Source: Nioella nitratireducens
GTDB lineage: Bacteria > Pseudomonadota > Alphaproteobacteria > Rhodobacterales > Rhodobacteraceae
Length of the DNA stretch: 64,000 bases
Direction of reading: 5' to 3'
NCBI RefSeq assembly: GCF_001879715.1
Contig: NZ_MNBW01000002.1
Span: forward strand, 62,001 to 126,000
Made by a program: the position numbers and the translations under genes
Shown here: piece after piece, positions 9,194-17,452 of the stretch
Numbering within the stretch: position 1 is the stretch's first letter
Layout of the letters: each line of letters opens with the position of its first letter
The notes under the pieces: model-generated
Told to the model about the DNA's origin: nothing
The model's input: only the letters and a program-made list of their open reading frames with translations
Databases searched by the model: none

Positions 9194-9823
9194 ATGTGGG
9201 ACGACAGATACAAAGCGTCTGAGGACTACCTGTTCGGCACCGTCCCGGCGGGCGTTCTTCTGGAAAACCCCGGCTGGTTCAAGCCGGGGGAACGGGCGCT
9301 GTGCGTGTCGGATGGCGAGGGGCGCAATTCGGTGCATCTGGCCGAACTGGGCCTGAACGTCACCGCCTTCGACATGGCCCCCACGGCGGTGGACCGGGCG
9401 CGTGCGCTGGCCGCCGACAAGGGGGTGTCGGTCGATTTTCATGTCTCCGAATGGCAAAGCTGGGATTGGGCGGCGGCGGGCTATGACCTTGCCGTTGCGA
9501 TCTTCATCCAATACGCCGACCCGTCTGCCCGCGCCCGCCAATTCGCCGACCTGCGCAGCGCGGTGCGCCCCGGTGGCGTGCTGCTGTTGCATGGCTACAC
9601 GCCCGAGCAGGTCGATTACGGCACCGGCGGCCCGGGAAACCCGGCGCATATGTATACCGAGGGTTTGCTGCGCGACGCCTTTGGCGGTTGGCACATCCAG
9701 CGTCTCGCCGCCTATGAGCGGGACGTGAACGAAGGCGAGGGGCATAGCGGACGCTCGGCCTTGATCGACCTGATTGCCCGCAAGCCCGCCCCCAAGCCGC
9801 GTCAGCCCAACCAGCGGGCGTAG
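9194..9823 (+). CDS. Class I SAM-dependent methyltransferase
   Basis: Small methyltransferase of 209 residues with SAM-binding motif I at about 37-45 (CVSDGEGRN) and the post-I acidic residue in FDMAPTAVD. The N-terminus (MWDDRYKASEDYLFGTVP) is characteristic of a proteobacterial family often annotated as TehB-like or thiopurine-type methyltransferase. The ATG lies 4 bases after the stop of amidohydrolase copy 3, so it is probably cotranscribed. Its 3' end overlaps the convergent isomerase gene by 22 bases. Substrate unknown. Confidence 0.82.
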   Translation: MWDDRYKASEDYLFGTVPAGVLLENPGWFKPGERALCVSDGEGRNSVHLAELGLNVTAFDMAPTAVDRARALAADKGVSVDFHVSEWQSWDWAAAGYDLAVAIFIQYADPSARARQFADLRSAVRPGGVLLLHGYTPEQVDYGTGGPGNPAHMYTEGLLRDAFGGWHIQRLAAYERDVNEGEGHSGRSALIDLIARKPAPKPRQPNQRA

Positions 9824-10488
9824 TCGGAGACCAGCAGGTGGGTGGGGGCTGCGTCCTCGTCCACCTCGGCAAAGCGGCCAATGGGATCGCGGAACCAATT
9901 GTCGGTTTCGTCGTCATTGACGGTCGAGACCTCGCCGATCAGCACATCGCCGCCCTCGCCCCAGAAAGCGTGCCAGTCGCCGGGGCGCAGGGTGATGCTT
10001 TCGCCGGGCTGAAACAGGAGAACTTCGCCGGGCGAATACCGATGTTCGACCCCGTCGCAAATGACCGTTCCGCCCGCCGTTTCATCGAAGCCGCCATCGG
10101 GGGCCGATCCATAAAGCTCGATCGCCATGGTCGCGCCGCCGCGATTGATGATGTCCTCGGCCTTCAGGTAGTGGCGATGCATCGGGCTGAGCTGGTCCTT
10201 GCGGGAAATCAGCAGCTTTTCCGCGTAGCACATGCCGCCGCCACGCCGCAGATCCTCTTGCCGACCGTTACGCAATGTAAACAGGAACAGGCCCAAATCA
10301 TCAAAACGCCCCTGCCCGTAATCGGTGATGTCCCAGCCCATGCGGCCATGGACAATGCCGTCGATCTGGGCCCGGCGCGCCTGCATGTCATCGGGTGTCC
10401 AATAGGCGAAAGGCGGCAGGGCAAAGCCAAAGGACCGGATGAAGGCGTCGGCCTCGGCCATGATGTCGTTGATTTGCGAGCGTTTCAC
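9802..10488 (-). CDS. D-lyxose isomerase family cupin protein
   Basis: Cupin-fold sugar isomerase of 228 residues, matching the length of D-lyxose ketol-isomerases. Family features include an MHRHYLKAEDIINRGG segment carrying metal ligands, a second metal site in PGDWHAFWGEGG, and the C-terminal DDETDNWF. The best start is GTG (complement of 10486-10488), with AGGAGA 5-6 nt upstream; an ATG there is out of frame. Known members interconvert D-lyxose and D-xylulose, some with mannose/fructose activity. No other sugar genes are adjacent, so its in vivo role is uncertain. Confidence 0.8.
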   Translation of the reverse strand: MKRSQINDIMAEADAFIRSFGFALPPFAYWTPDDMQARRAQIDGIVHGRMGWDITDYGQGRFDDLGLFLFTLRNGRQEDLRRGGGMCYAEKLLISRKDQLSPMHRHYLKAEDIINRGGATMAIELYGSAPDGGFDETAGGTVICDGVEHRYSPGEVLLFQPGESITLRPGDWHAFWGEGGDVLIGEVSTVNDDETDNWFRDPIGRFAEVDEDAAPTHLLVSDYARWLG

Positions 10489-10580
10489 ATGCGTCTCCTG
10501 TTGGCCCTGATCAGGCAGGAATGCCCGGAGCATCCTGCACCTGCAATGCGGAATATCGGTTGGCACCCCTTACAATTTGA

Positions 10581-10620
10581 CCCAAAGGGCCGCTTGGCCC
10601 TAGGGTTTTCCCTTTTGGGG
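10581..10620 (+). promoter_or_regulatory. Structured leader of the four-helix membrane protein gene
   Basis: Two mutually exclusive hairpins can form just before the start codon at 10627. One is AGGGCC-gctt-GGCCCT at 10586-10601. The other pairs CCCAAAGGG (10581-10589) with CCCTTTTGGG (about 10610-10619), next to the GGGGGCAAGG ribosome-binding sequence. The arrangement could modulate translation; this is inference from base pairing only. Confidence 0.35.
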
Positions 10621-10626
10621 GCAAGG

Positions 10627-11055
10627 ATGTCGGCCATGTTTATCTTTCTTAAGGTCATCCACATGTTCAGCCTGTTTGCCGGGGGCGCCTCGGGGATCGG
10701 GAACGGGGTGCTGCTGAAAAAGGTTATCGCCTCCAAGGCCCCGCCGCCGCCAATCGTGGTGCAAGCGATGCGGCTGATCGGGCGGATCGGTTTCGCCGCC
10801 GTGGTCTTGTTGTGGATCAGCGGGATCGGGATGATCGCCACCTCTTACCACCTGTCGCTGCTGGACTGGACCTTTTGGGTCAAGATGGTCGGGGCCACGA
10901 TGGTGCTGGTGCCGGTCAGCATGATGACGGCCCATGCGATCGGGTCCGAAAAGGCCGAGACGCCGCCAAATCTCGGCTATCTCAAGCAGATGTCCAGTGT
11001 CGCGCGGATCGGGGTCGGGATTGCCATCATCTTCGGTGTCGTCGCCTTCAATTGA
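10627..11055 (+). CDS. Four-helix integral membrane protein of unknown function
   Basis: A 142-residue protein with four predicted membrane helices, at about 4-22, 46-68, 72-95 and 125-142, and short basic loops (LLKKVIASK). It resembles small uncharacterised proteobacterial membrane proteins; no catalytic motif is visible. The ATG at 10627 follows GGGGGCAAGG; another ATG at 10636 is possible. The upstream sequence can fold into competing hairpins (see separate entry). It ends in front of a strong inverted repeat and converges with hppD. No function can be assigned. Confidence 0.7.
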   Translation: MSAMFIFLKVIHMFSLFAGGASGIGNGVLLKKVIASKAPPPPIVVQAMRLIGRIGFAAVVLLWISGIGMIATSYHLSLLDWTFWVKMVGATMVLVPVSMMTAHAIGSEKAETPPNLGYLKQMSSVARIGVGIAIIFGVVAFN

Positions 11056-11062
11056 CACGAAA

Positions 11063-11091
11063 CCCTCCGCCCGGACGGACCGGACGGAGGG
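11063..11091. terminator. Inverted repeat between convergent genes
   Basis: CCCTCCG (11063-11069) pairs with CGGAGGG (11085-11091), and an inner CCGG/CCGG pair closes a five-base loop. It lies between the converging membrane-protein gene and hppD. No T-run follows on either strand, so it may act as a transcript-end stabiliser rather than a classical terminator. Confidence 0.5.
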
Positions 11092-11129
11092 ATGCGAACG
11101 CGTGTCGCGCTATGCCCGTGCGTGGAAAA

Positions 11130-12242
11130 TCAGGCGGCGTCGGTGCTCTTGTCGTCCTTGAACACGCCGCGCTCGATCTGCTCGGCCTCGATCGATTCGA
11201 ACAGCGCCTTGAAATTGCCCTCGCCGAAGCCATCGTCGCCCTTGCGCTGGATGAACTCGAAGAAGATCGGGCCGATCACGGTTTTCGAGAAGATCTGCAA
11301 CAGGATCTTGGTCTCGCCCCCGTCAACAACGCCTTCGCCGTCGATCAGGATGCCGTGTTTCATCATCTTCTCTTTCGGCTCGTCATGGCCAGTGACCCGG
11401 TCATAGGACAGGTCGTAGTAGGTTTCCGGCGGGCCGGGCATGAACCTGATGCCGTTCTCGGCGATCTGGTCGGTCGAGGCGTAGATGTCTTCCGATCCGA
11501 CGGCGATGTGCTGGATGCCTTCGCCGTTGTAGCGGCGCAGGTATTCGACGATCTGGCCCTTTTCGCCCCGGTCCTCGTTGATCGGGATGCGGATGCGGCC
11601 GCAGGGCGAGGTCAGGGCGCGGCTGAAGAGGCCGGTGAACTTGCCCTCGATGTCGAAGAAGCGGATTTCGCGGAAGTTGAACAGGTCGCCGTAGAACCGG
11701 AACCAGGTGTCCATGTTGCCCTTGTGGACGTTGTGGGTCAGGTGGTCGAGATAGTAGAAGCCCGCGCCGATCGGGTGGGCGTCGTGGACCCAGTCGAAAT
11801 TCTCGTTGTAGGGCGAGGCGTCCCAATACTGGTCGGTAAAGTAGATCAGGCTGCCGCCGATGCCTTTGATCGCGGGCCAGTCGAGCGTCTTGTCCTCGCC
11901 TTCGTAGGGTTCCGCGCCTTTCGACACTGCATGGTCAAAGGCGTGCTGCGCGTCGACCACGCGCCACGCCATGGCGGGGGCGCAGGGACCGTGTTCCTCG
12001 ACGAACCTGGCGGCAAAGCTGCCCGGCTCGGCGTTCAGGAGATAGGAGATGTCGCCCTGCTGCCACAGCTCGACCGCCTTGGTTTTGTGAGTGGCGGTGT
12101 GAACGAAGCCCATCTTGGTAAAGAGGTCCCGCAATTGCTGCGGCTCGGGATGGGCAAATTCGACGAATTCGAAGCCGTCGGTTCCGGCGGGGTTTTCTGC
12201 GGAAATCGTGGCGCGCGGCGCGTCGTGCGGGAACGGTCCCAT
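11130..12242 (-). CDS. hppD: 4-hydroxyphenylpyruvate dioxygenase
   Basis: Non-haem iron dioxygenase of tyrosine catabolism: 4-hydroxyphenylpyruvate plus O2 gives homogentisate and CO2. The 370-residue protein has the two VOC-type halves. The iron triad is visible: H167 in LDHLTHNV, H245 in GIQHIAVGSEDIY and E329 in FFEFIQR. The ATG (complement of 12240-12242) has AGGAGG 7 nt upstream. It is divergent from an Lrp/AsnC regulator that probably controls it in response to an aromatic amino acid or catabolite (inference). Later homogentisate-pathway genes are not in this window. Confidence 0.96.
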   Translation of the reverse strand: MGPFPHDAPRATISAENPAGTDGFEFVEFAHPEPQQLRDLFTKMGFVHTATHKTKAVELWQQGDISYLLNAEPGSFAARFVEEHGPCAPAMAWRVVDAQHAFDHAVSKGAEPYEGEDKTLDWPAIKGIGGSLIYFTDQYWDASPYNENFDWVHDAHPIGAGFYYLDHLTHNVHKGNMDTWFRFYGDLFNFREIRFFDIEGKFTGLFSRALTSPCGRIRIPINEDRGEKGQIVEYLRRYNGEGIQHIAVGSEDIYASTDQIAENGIRFMPGPPETYYDLSYDRVTGHDEPKEKMMKHGILIDGEGVVDGGETKILLQIFSKTVIGPIFFEFIQRKGDDGFGEGNFKALFESIEAEQIERGVFKDDKSTDAA

Positions 12243-12382
12243 GGCGTTTCCTCCTGTATTGATGTTCGCTGAGATGAATTTACCGCGTGAATGGTGCGCT
12301 GTTTGCGCGAATGTTTTGCCTAAACAGGTGATTTGTGCGATAAACCCGCAGATTATGTCATTTTGATGCGAGGTATCCGCAT
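12243..12382. promoter_or_regulatory. Divergent hppD / Lrp-type regulator control region
   Basis: A 140-base AT-rich divergent region. TTTGCGCGA (12302-12310) and TTTGTGCGA (12332-12340) form a direct repeat exactly 30 bp apart, about three helical turns, as expected for side-by-side binding of an Lrp-family oligomer. Operator function is inferred from spacing and from the adjacent regulator gene. Confidence 0.5.
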
Positions 12383-12838
12383 ATGATCGACGACACCGAC
12401 CGGCGCTTGCTGAGTGCGATTCAGACCGACGCCCAACTGACCGCACAGGAATTGGGCGAGCGGCTGAACCTGTCGGCCAGTCAGGCCGGGCGGCGGCGGC
12501 AACGGCTCGAACAATCAGGGATCGTGACCGGCGCGCGCGCCGTGGTTTCGCCCGAGGGAACAGGGCTGCAGGTGCAGGCCTTCGTGCAGGTGCAGATGGC
12601 CACGCACGAACCTGAAAAAGTGCGCGCCTTTACCCGTATCGTAAAGACCCGGCCCCAGATTGTTTCGGCCTGGACCCTGACGGGCGAGGCGGATTACCTG
12701 CTGCGGGTCTATTGCACCGACCTGGCGGCGCTGCACCAATTGATTCACGAGGTCATCTTGCCCATTCCCGCCGTGGCTCGGGTGCAAAGCCAAATCGTGA
12801 TGGACCAGTTGAAACAGGACGCGCCGCTGCCGATCTGA
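12383..12838 (+). CDS. Lrp/AsnC family transcriptional regulator
   Basis: A 151-residue regulator. It has an N-terminal winged helix-turn-helix (about 3-60, with LSASQAGRRRQRLEQSGIV) and a C-terminal RAM/AsnC ligand-binding domain (about 65-145, with VSAWTLTGEADYLLRVYC). Family members bind amino acids or related catabolites and form octamers. It is divergently paired with hppD and is therefore the probable local regulator of 4-hydroxyphenylpyruvate catabolism, likely also autoregulated through the shared intergenic region. Confidence 0.9.
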   Translation: MIDDTDRRLLSAIQTDAQLTAQELGERLNLSASQAGRRRQRLEQSGIVTGARAVVSPEGTGLQVQAFVQVQMATHEPEKVRAFTRIVKTRPQIVSAWTLTGEADYLLRVYCTDLAALHQLIHEVILPIPAVARVQSQIVMDQLKQDAPLPI

Positions 12839-12927
12839 GGTGCGGCGGCGCTGACAGGCGCGGTTGCCAAAGGGCCCGGCCCAAGCGATGCTGCAATTGC
12901 GAACAGTTTTTTTGACCGGACATCTTT

Positions 12928-14853
12928 ATGGACAGTATTCTCTTTGAAGCCACGCTTTACCTCGTCGCAATGGTGGTGGCGGTGCCGTTATCGGTGCGCT
13001 TGGGGCTCGGCTCGGTGCTGGGATACCTGGTGGCGGGGATCGCGCTGGCGCCGATCCTGAGGCAGACCGGTGCAGACCCCCATGACCTGCAACATGTCGC
13101 CGAGTTCGGAGTCGTGATGATGCTGTTCCTGATCGGGTTGGAACTGAACCCAAAGGGCCTTTGGGAAATGCGTCACAAGCTGATCGGTCAGGGCGGCGCG
13201 CAAATCGTGCTGTCGACGGTGGTCATTGGCGGCGGGGCCCTTGCGCTTGGGCTGACGTGGCAGCAATCGCTGGCGGTGGGGCTGATCTTCGCGCTGTCCT
13301 CGACCGCGATCGTGCTGCAAACGTTGACCGAAAAGAACCTGCTACGCACCACTGGCGGGCGGTCGGCCTTTTCGGTGCTGCTGACACAGGATATCGCGGT
13401 GATCCCGATGCTGGCGTTGATGCCGCTGCTGGCAACGGTGCCGACGGCGTCCTTCACCGAAGACGGGTCGATCCTGCGGACCTCGGCTGAGCAGGCCGAC
13501 ACCGGGTTGTCGCTGGTGGCGGGGCTGCCAGCATGGGCGGTGACGCTGATCACCCTTGCCGCCGTGGGCGCGGTGATTGCGGGCGGGCGCTACCTGACGC
13601 GGCCGCTGTTCCAGTTCATCCACATGGCTCGACTGCGCGAAATGTATACGGCGGTGGCGCTGGTCATCGTGGTGGGCATTGCCTTTCTGATGGTGCTGGT
13701 CGGCCTGTCGCCCGCGCTTGGCGCCTTCGTGGCGGGTGTTGTGCTGGCCAATTCCGAGTTCAAGCACGAGCTGGAAGCCAATATCGAGCCCTTCAAGGGA
13801 CTGCTGCTTGGCCTGTTCTTCATCTCGGTGGGCGCGAGCATCCATTTCGCCGTGCTGTGGTCAAACCTGCTGCCGATCCTTGGGATCACGCTGGCGGTGA
13901 TGGTATCCAAGGGCCTGATCCTCTACGCCATCGGGCGCGGCTTTGGCCTGCGCGGGCGCGACGAATGGCTGTTCACCCTCAGCCTTGCGCAGGCGGGGGA
14001 GTTCGGCTTCGTGCTGATTTCCTTTGCCATGGCGCAGGCCGTCTTGCCGCAGCGCATCGCGGACATCCTGCTGTTGGTCGTGGCGCTGTCGATGCTGCTG
14101 ACACCGCTCTTTTTCATTCTCTACGAATTTCTGTCGTCGCGCACCAAGGACGCCGACGAAGGCGACCGGCCCGAAGAAGACGAGATCGACGCGCCCGAAG
14201 AGATCATTATCGCGGGCACCGGGCGGTTCGGGCAGGTGGTCAACCGGATGCTGCAACTGGCCGGGTTCAAGACCGTGGTGCTGGACGCGGACCTGTCGAC
14301 GATCCAGTTGTTGCGGCGCTTTGGCATCCACGGCTATTTCGGCGACCCGACGCGGCCCGAACTGCTGCACGCTGCCGGGATCGACCACGCCAAGGTGCTG
14401 GTGGTGGCCATGGACGGCAAGGAAGACGTGGTGAAACTGGTCCGCTACGCCCGCAACCGCCGACCCGACCTGCATATCGTCGCCCGCGCCTATGACCGGG
14501 TGCATACCTACGAACTGTATCAGGCGGGGGCGAATGACATCGTGCGCGAGATGTTCGACAGCTCGCTGCGGGCCGGGCGCTACGTGCTGGAAAACATGGG
14601 GCTCACGCAATACGAAGCGCACGAGATGGAGACGGCGTTTTACCACCATGACCGCCAAACCCTGCGCGAACTGGCCGAGCTTTGGCAGCCGGGGACGCCG
14701 CTGTCCGAAAACGAGGACTACGTGGCGCGCGCACGCGAGTTGAACAACACGCTGGAAACGGCGCTGGCCACCAAGGTGAACGAAGCCGAGCTGCCCGTTC
14801 CGGTCGAGGAGGACGACACCGACACCGGGGGGCCAGCGCCCGGCGTCGCCTGA
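12928..14853 (+). CDS. CPA2 cation:proton antiporter with RCK domain (KefB/KefC-like)
   Basis: Inner-membrane monovalent cation:proton antiporter, 641 residues. Residues about 1-385 form the hydrophobic CPA2 domain of roughly 12 helices. The cytosolic RCK/TrkA-N domain has the nucleotide-binding GTGRFG at about 429-434, followed by VVLDADLSTIQLLRRFG. An acidic linker (DEGDRPEEDEIDAPEE) joins the two. Kef proteins release potassium when glutathione conjugates accumulate; whether this one is glutathione-gated is not shown. No kefF/kefG partner is adjacent. It converges with cobT. Confidence 0.9.
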   Translation: MDSILFEATLYLVAMVVAVPLSVRLGLGSVLGYLVAGIALAPILRQTGADPHDLQHVAEFGVVMMLFLIGLELNPKGLWEMRHKLIGQGGAQIVLSTVVIGGGALALGLTWQQSLAVGLIFALSSTAIVLQTLTEKNLLRTTGGRSAFSVLLTQDIAVIPMLALMPLLATVPTASFTEDGSILRTSAEQADTGLSLVAGLPAWAVTLITLAAVGAVIAGGRYLTRPLFQFIHMARLREMYTAVALVIVVGIAFLMVLVGLSPALGAFVAGVVLANSEFKHELEANIEPFKGLLLGLFFISVGASIHFAVLWSNLLPILGITLAVMVSKGLILYAIGRGFGLRGRDEWLFTLSLAQAGEFGFVLISFAMAQAVLPQRIADILLLVVALSMLLTPLFFILYEFLSSRTKDADEGDRPEEDEIDAPEEIIIAGTGRFGQVVNRMLQLAGFKTVVLDADLSTIQLLRRFGIHGYFGDPTRPELLHAAGIDHAKVLVVAMDGKEDVVKLVRYARNRRPDLHIVARAYDRVHTYELYQAGANDIVREMFDSSLRAGRYVLENMGLTQYEAHEMETAFYHHDRQTLRELAELWQPGTPLSENEDYVARARELNNTLETALATKVNEAELPVPVEEDDTDTGGPAPGVA

Positions 14854-14870
14854 CGCCGGCGCCGTTGCGG

Positions 14871-15887
14871 TCAGCCGTCGGACACGCCCGCCTCGGCAAA
14901 GGACGCCATGCCGGAATGGCAGGCCATCGCGCCCTTGAGCAGGGTAATCGCCAGCGCCGCGCCAGAGCCTTCGCCAAGCCGCATCCCGAGCGACAGGAGC
15001 GGCTCTTTCCCGAGATGCTTCAGAATCGCGCCGTGGGCCGCCTCGGCCGAGACATGGCCCGCGACAGCATGATCCAGCGCCCCTGGAACGGAGCGGTCGA
15101 GCGTGGCCGCCGCGGCGGTGCAGATGTAGCCATCGAGGATCACCGGGATGCCCGCGACCCGCGCCCGTGCAATCGCGCCCGCCATCGCCGCGACCTCGCG
15201 CCCACCGAGGCAACGCAGCGCCTCCAGCGGGTCTTGGGCCGCGCTTGGGTTGGCGATCAGTCCTTGGGACACCACCTGCGCCTTGAGCGTCAGGCCCGCG
15301 TCATCGACGCCGGTCCCCCGGCCCGTCCAGTCCGCCGCGTCGCCCCCGAAGAGCGCGTGCGCAATTGCCGCCGCCGACGTGGTGTTGCCGATCCCCATCT
15401 CGCCGGTGACCAGCAAATCGGCGTTTGCATCGACCGCGTCCCAGCCGGTGGCAAGCGCCGCCACGACCTCGGCCTCGGACATCGCGGGGCCTTGGGTAAA
15501 GTCGGCGGTCGGGCGGTCCAGGTCCAGCGCGTGGACCGACATCTGCGCGCCTGCTGCCTTTGAAAGCTGGTTGATCGCAGCGCCGCCCGCCTCGAAATTG
15601 GCCACCATCTGCATGGTGACTTCTGCCGGAAACGCCGAGACGCCGCGCGCGGTGACGCCGTGATTGCCAGCAAAGACGATGACCTGCGGGGCGGTTATGG
15701 TGGGCCGCGCATCGCCGCGCCAACCCGCGTACCAGATCGCCAGATCCTCCAACCGGCCAAGCGCGCCCGGCGGTTTGGTCAACTGACCGTTGCGCGCCTC
15801 GGCCCCTGCGCGGGCGGCGGTGTCGGGGCCCGCGGCCCCCGCCAGTTGGGCGCGGAACTCTGCAAGGGTCTGGAACGGGGCTGTCAT
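14871..15887 (-). CDS. cobT: Nicotinate-nucleotide--dimethylbenzimidazole phosphoribosyltransferase
   Basis: Makes alpha-ribazole phosphate from nicotinate mononucleotide and dimethylbenzimidazole for the lower ligand of B12. The 338-residue protein matches the CobT length. It has the N-terminal [15 protein letters not shown] segment, [16 protein letters not shown], and the catalytic glutamate in the C-terminal GEGSGAAL (E306). The ATG (complement of 15885-15887) is chosen; an upstream ATG at 15911 would add 8 residues. It is divergent from cobS, as in many Rhodobacterales. The product supports the B12-dependent mutase encoded at 35907-38036. Confidence 0.95.
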   Translation of the reverse strand: MTAPFQTLAEFRAQLAGAAGPDTAARAGAEARNGQLTKPPGALGRLEDLAIWYAGWRGDARPTITAPQVIVFAGNHGVTARGVSAFPAEVTMQMVANFEAGGAAINQLSKAAGAQMSVHALDLDRPTADFTQGPAMSEAEVVAALATGWDAVDANADLLVTGEMGIGNTTSAAAIAHALFGGDAADWTGRGTGVDDAGLTLKAQVVSQGLIANPSAAQDPLEALRCLGGREVAAMAGAIARARVAGIPVILDGYICTAAAATLDRSVPGALDHAVAGHVSAEAAHGAILKHLGKEPLLSLGMRLGEGSGAALAITLLKGAMACHSGMASFAEAGVSDG

Positions 15888-15979
15888 GGTGGACGGTCTC
15901 TCTTGTATCATTGCCTCGGGGGCGTGCGGCGGATATGCCGGATCGTCAGAGAGAATGCGACCGAAAAGGACCGCGATAC

Positions 15980-16738
15980 ATGGCCCCACGCGACATCCTG
16001 CATCGGATTTCCGGCGACTTGCGGCTGGCGCTCGGGCTGCTGACGCGGCTGCCCCTGCCCGGCGCCCCGGACATGGGCCGCGGCGCGGCGGCGGCCTGGG
16101 CCTGGCCATTGGCGGGGCTGGCGCCGGGGGGATTGATGGTGCTTGCGGTCTGGGCGGCCAGCGGGTTGGGCGAGGGCCTTGCGGCGGCGCTTGGTCTGGC
16201 CGTGGCCGCGATGGCCACCGGCGCGATGCACGAAGACGGGCTGGCCGATACCGCCGACGGGTTCTGGGGCGGCTGGACGGTGGAGCGTCGGCTGGAGATC
16301 ATGAAGGACAGCCGGATCGGCACCTATGGCGTGTTGGCGCTGATCCTGTCGCTGCTGGCGCGCTGGTCGCTGGTGGCCGGGCTGGTGGGCAGCGACGCGT
16401 TTGCGCCGGTGGTTCTGTCGGCGGCCATGCTGTCGCGGGGACCGATGGTCGGGCTGATGGCATGGATGGAGCCCGCCCGGCCCGGCGGCCTGTCGCGCGC
16501 CGTGGGGCGGCCGCCCTTGTCGGCGGCATGGCTCGGCGGCGGCGTGGCGTTGCTGTTGGCGCTGCTGCTCTGTGGCGGGGCGGCGATCTGGGCGGCGCTG
16601 GCGGCTGTCGTGGTGGCCGTCGCGCTTGGCCGGGTGGCGCAAGCCAAGGTCGGCGGGCAGACGGGCGACGTGCTTGGGGCGAGCCAGCAATTGTCCGAGA
16701 TCGCGGTGCTGGCCGTGCTGAGCAGCGCATTGCCCTGA
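15980..16738 (+). CDS. cobS: Adenosylcobinamide-GDP ribazoletransferase (cobalamin synthase)
   Basis: Membrane enzyme joining adenosylcobinamide-GDP and alpha-ribazole in the last steps of B12 synthesis. The 252-residue protein is strongly hydrophobic. It has the family motifs [16 protein letters not shown] at 84-99 and [14 protein letters not shown] at 104-117. The start at 15980 follows GAAAAGGA; the frame is open further upstream without family similarity. Only 92 bases separate it from divergent cobT, too short for a cobalamin riboswitch, and none is visible. A repeat-like element follows 14 bases after the stop. Confidence 0.95.
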   Translation: MAPRDILHRISGDLRLALGLLTRLPLPGAPDMGRGAAAAWAWPLAGLAPGGLMVLAVWAASGLGEGLAAALGLAVAAMATGAMHEDGLADTADGFWGGWTVERRLEIMKDSRIGTYGVLALILSLLARWSLVAGLVGSDAFAPVVLSAAMLSRGPMVGLMAWMEPARPGGLSRAVGRPPLSAAWLGGGVALLLALLLCGGAAIWAALAAVVVAVALGRVAQAKVGGQTGDVLGASQQLSEIAVLAVLSSALP

Positions 16739-16752
16739 ACCGCGCGGCCTTC

Positions 16753-16800
16753 CCCTTCTTCTTGGTGCAAATACTCCCCGGGTTTGGGGCAGCGCCCCAA
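16753..16800 (+). repeat. Intergenic repeat element, copy 1 (core plus GGGGCagcGCCCC hairpin)
   Basis: The core CCCTTCTTCTTGGT, two variable bases, then AAATACTCC (16753-16777) is followed by the hairpin TTGGGGC-agc-GCCCCAA (16784-16800). A second copy with the same core and the same central agc loop is at 28783-28834. It sits 14 bases after the cobS stop, in the cobS sense. From memory, similar elements recur in Rhodobacterales genomes, but that cannot be verified here. Confidence 0.7.
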
Positions 16801-16843
16801 GCGGTCCGGCGAGCCCTCCCTTGGGGAGGGTGAGGCGGACCGC
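16801..16843. repeat. Nested inverted repeat downstream of cobS
   Basis: GCGGTCCG (16801-16808) pairs with CGGACCGC (16836-16843). Inside it CCCTCCC (16814-16820) pairs with GGGAGGG (16824-16830) around a three-base loop. Both arms are perfect, giving a cruciform-like structure directly after the repeat element. It probably serves as a transcript end or REP-like structure between converging cobS and carD. Confidence 0.6.
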
Positions 16844-16885
16844 CGCCGGATCGGCGCCAGGGGCGGCGAAACCACAGGCACGAAA

Positions 16886-16917
16886 AAGCCCCCGCCGCGT
16901 CGCCGCGACAGGGGCTT
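16886..16917 (-). terminator. Probable rho-independent terminator of carD
   Basis: On the minus strand AAGCCCC ... GGGGCTT forms the outer stem with a further GC-rich inner pairing, followed by a run of five T (complement of 16883-16887). It lies 22 bases beyond the carD stop codon, as expected for its terminator. Confidence 0.75.
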
Positions 16918-16939
16918 CGTCTGTCGAATGCGCGCGGGC

Positions 16940-17452
16940 TCAGGCCGCGCGGGCGGTCAGAACCTCGTCCACGCGCTTCTGGGCACCGACCTCGTCCATG
17001 CCGTTCACGGCGGCGAGTTCGCGGGTCAGGCGTTCCAGTGCAGCCTCGTAAAGCTGACGCTCGGAATAGGATTGTTCGCGCTGATCGTCGGCGCGGTGCA
17101 GGTCGCGGACCACCTCGGCGATGGAAATCAGATCGCCCGAGTTGATCTTCTGTTCATATTCCTGCGCCCGGCGCGACCACATGGCGCGCTTGACCCGGGC
17201 CTTGCCCTTGAGCGTTTCCAGCGCTTTCTTGACCACATCGGGGCTGGAAAGCGAGCGCATCCCAACCTCGGTGGCCTTGGCCGTGGGCACGCGCAGGGTC
17301 ATCTTGTCCTTCTCGAAGGAAATCACGAACAACTCCAGCGAGAGCCCGGCGATTTCCTGTTCTTCGATCGAGACGATCTGCCCGACGCCATGTGCGGGAT
17401 ACACGACGTAATCGTTCGGGCGGAACTCCTGCGATTTGCGCGACTTGCTCAT
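16940..17452 (-). CDS. carD: CarD/CdnL family RNA polymerase-binding regulator
   Basis: A 170-residue CarD-family protein. The N-terminal RNA-polymerase-interacting (RID/Tudor-like) domain spans about 10-65, with FRPNDYVVYPAHGVGQIV, followed by a helical DNA-binding domain with KRAMWSRRAQEYEQKINSGD. In alphaproteobacteria CdnL/CarD binds the RNAP beta subunit and stabilises open complexes, especially at rRNA and growth genes. The start at 17452 is chosen because upstream codons are unlike the family. A long structured leader precedes it. A terminator lies just downstream. Confidence 0.95.
   Translation of the reverse strand: MSKSRKSQEFRPNDYVVYPAHGVGQIVSIEEQEIAGLSLELFVISFEKDKMTLRVPTAKATEVGMRSLSSPDVVKKALETLKGKARVKRAMWSRRAQEYEQKINSGDLISIAEVVRDLHRADDQREQSYSERQLYEAALERLTRELAAVNGMDEVGAQKRVDEVLTARAA

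Noticed and set aside
15888-15979. Cobalamin riboswitch between cobT and cobS
   Set aside because: Only 92 bases, no B12-box-like sequence or long-range pairing seen; far shorter than a cobalamin aptamer.
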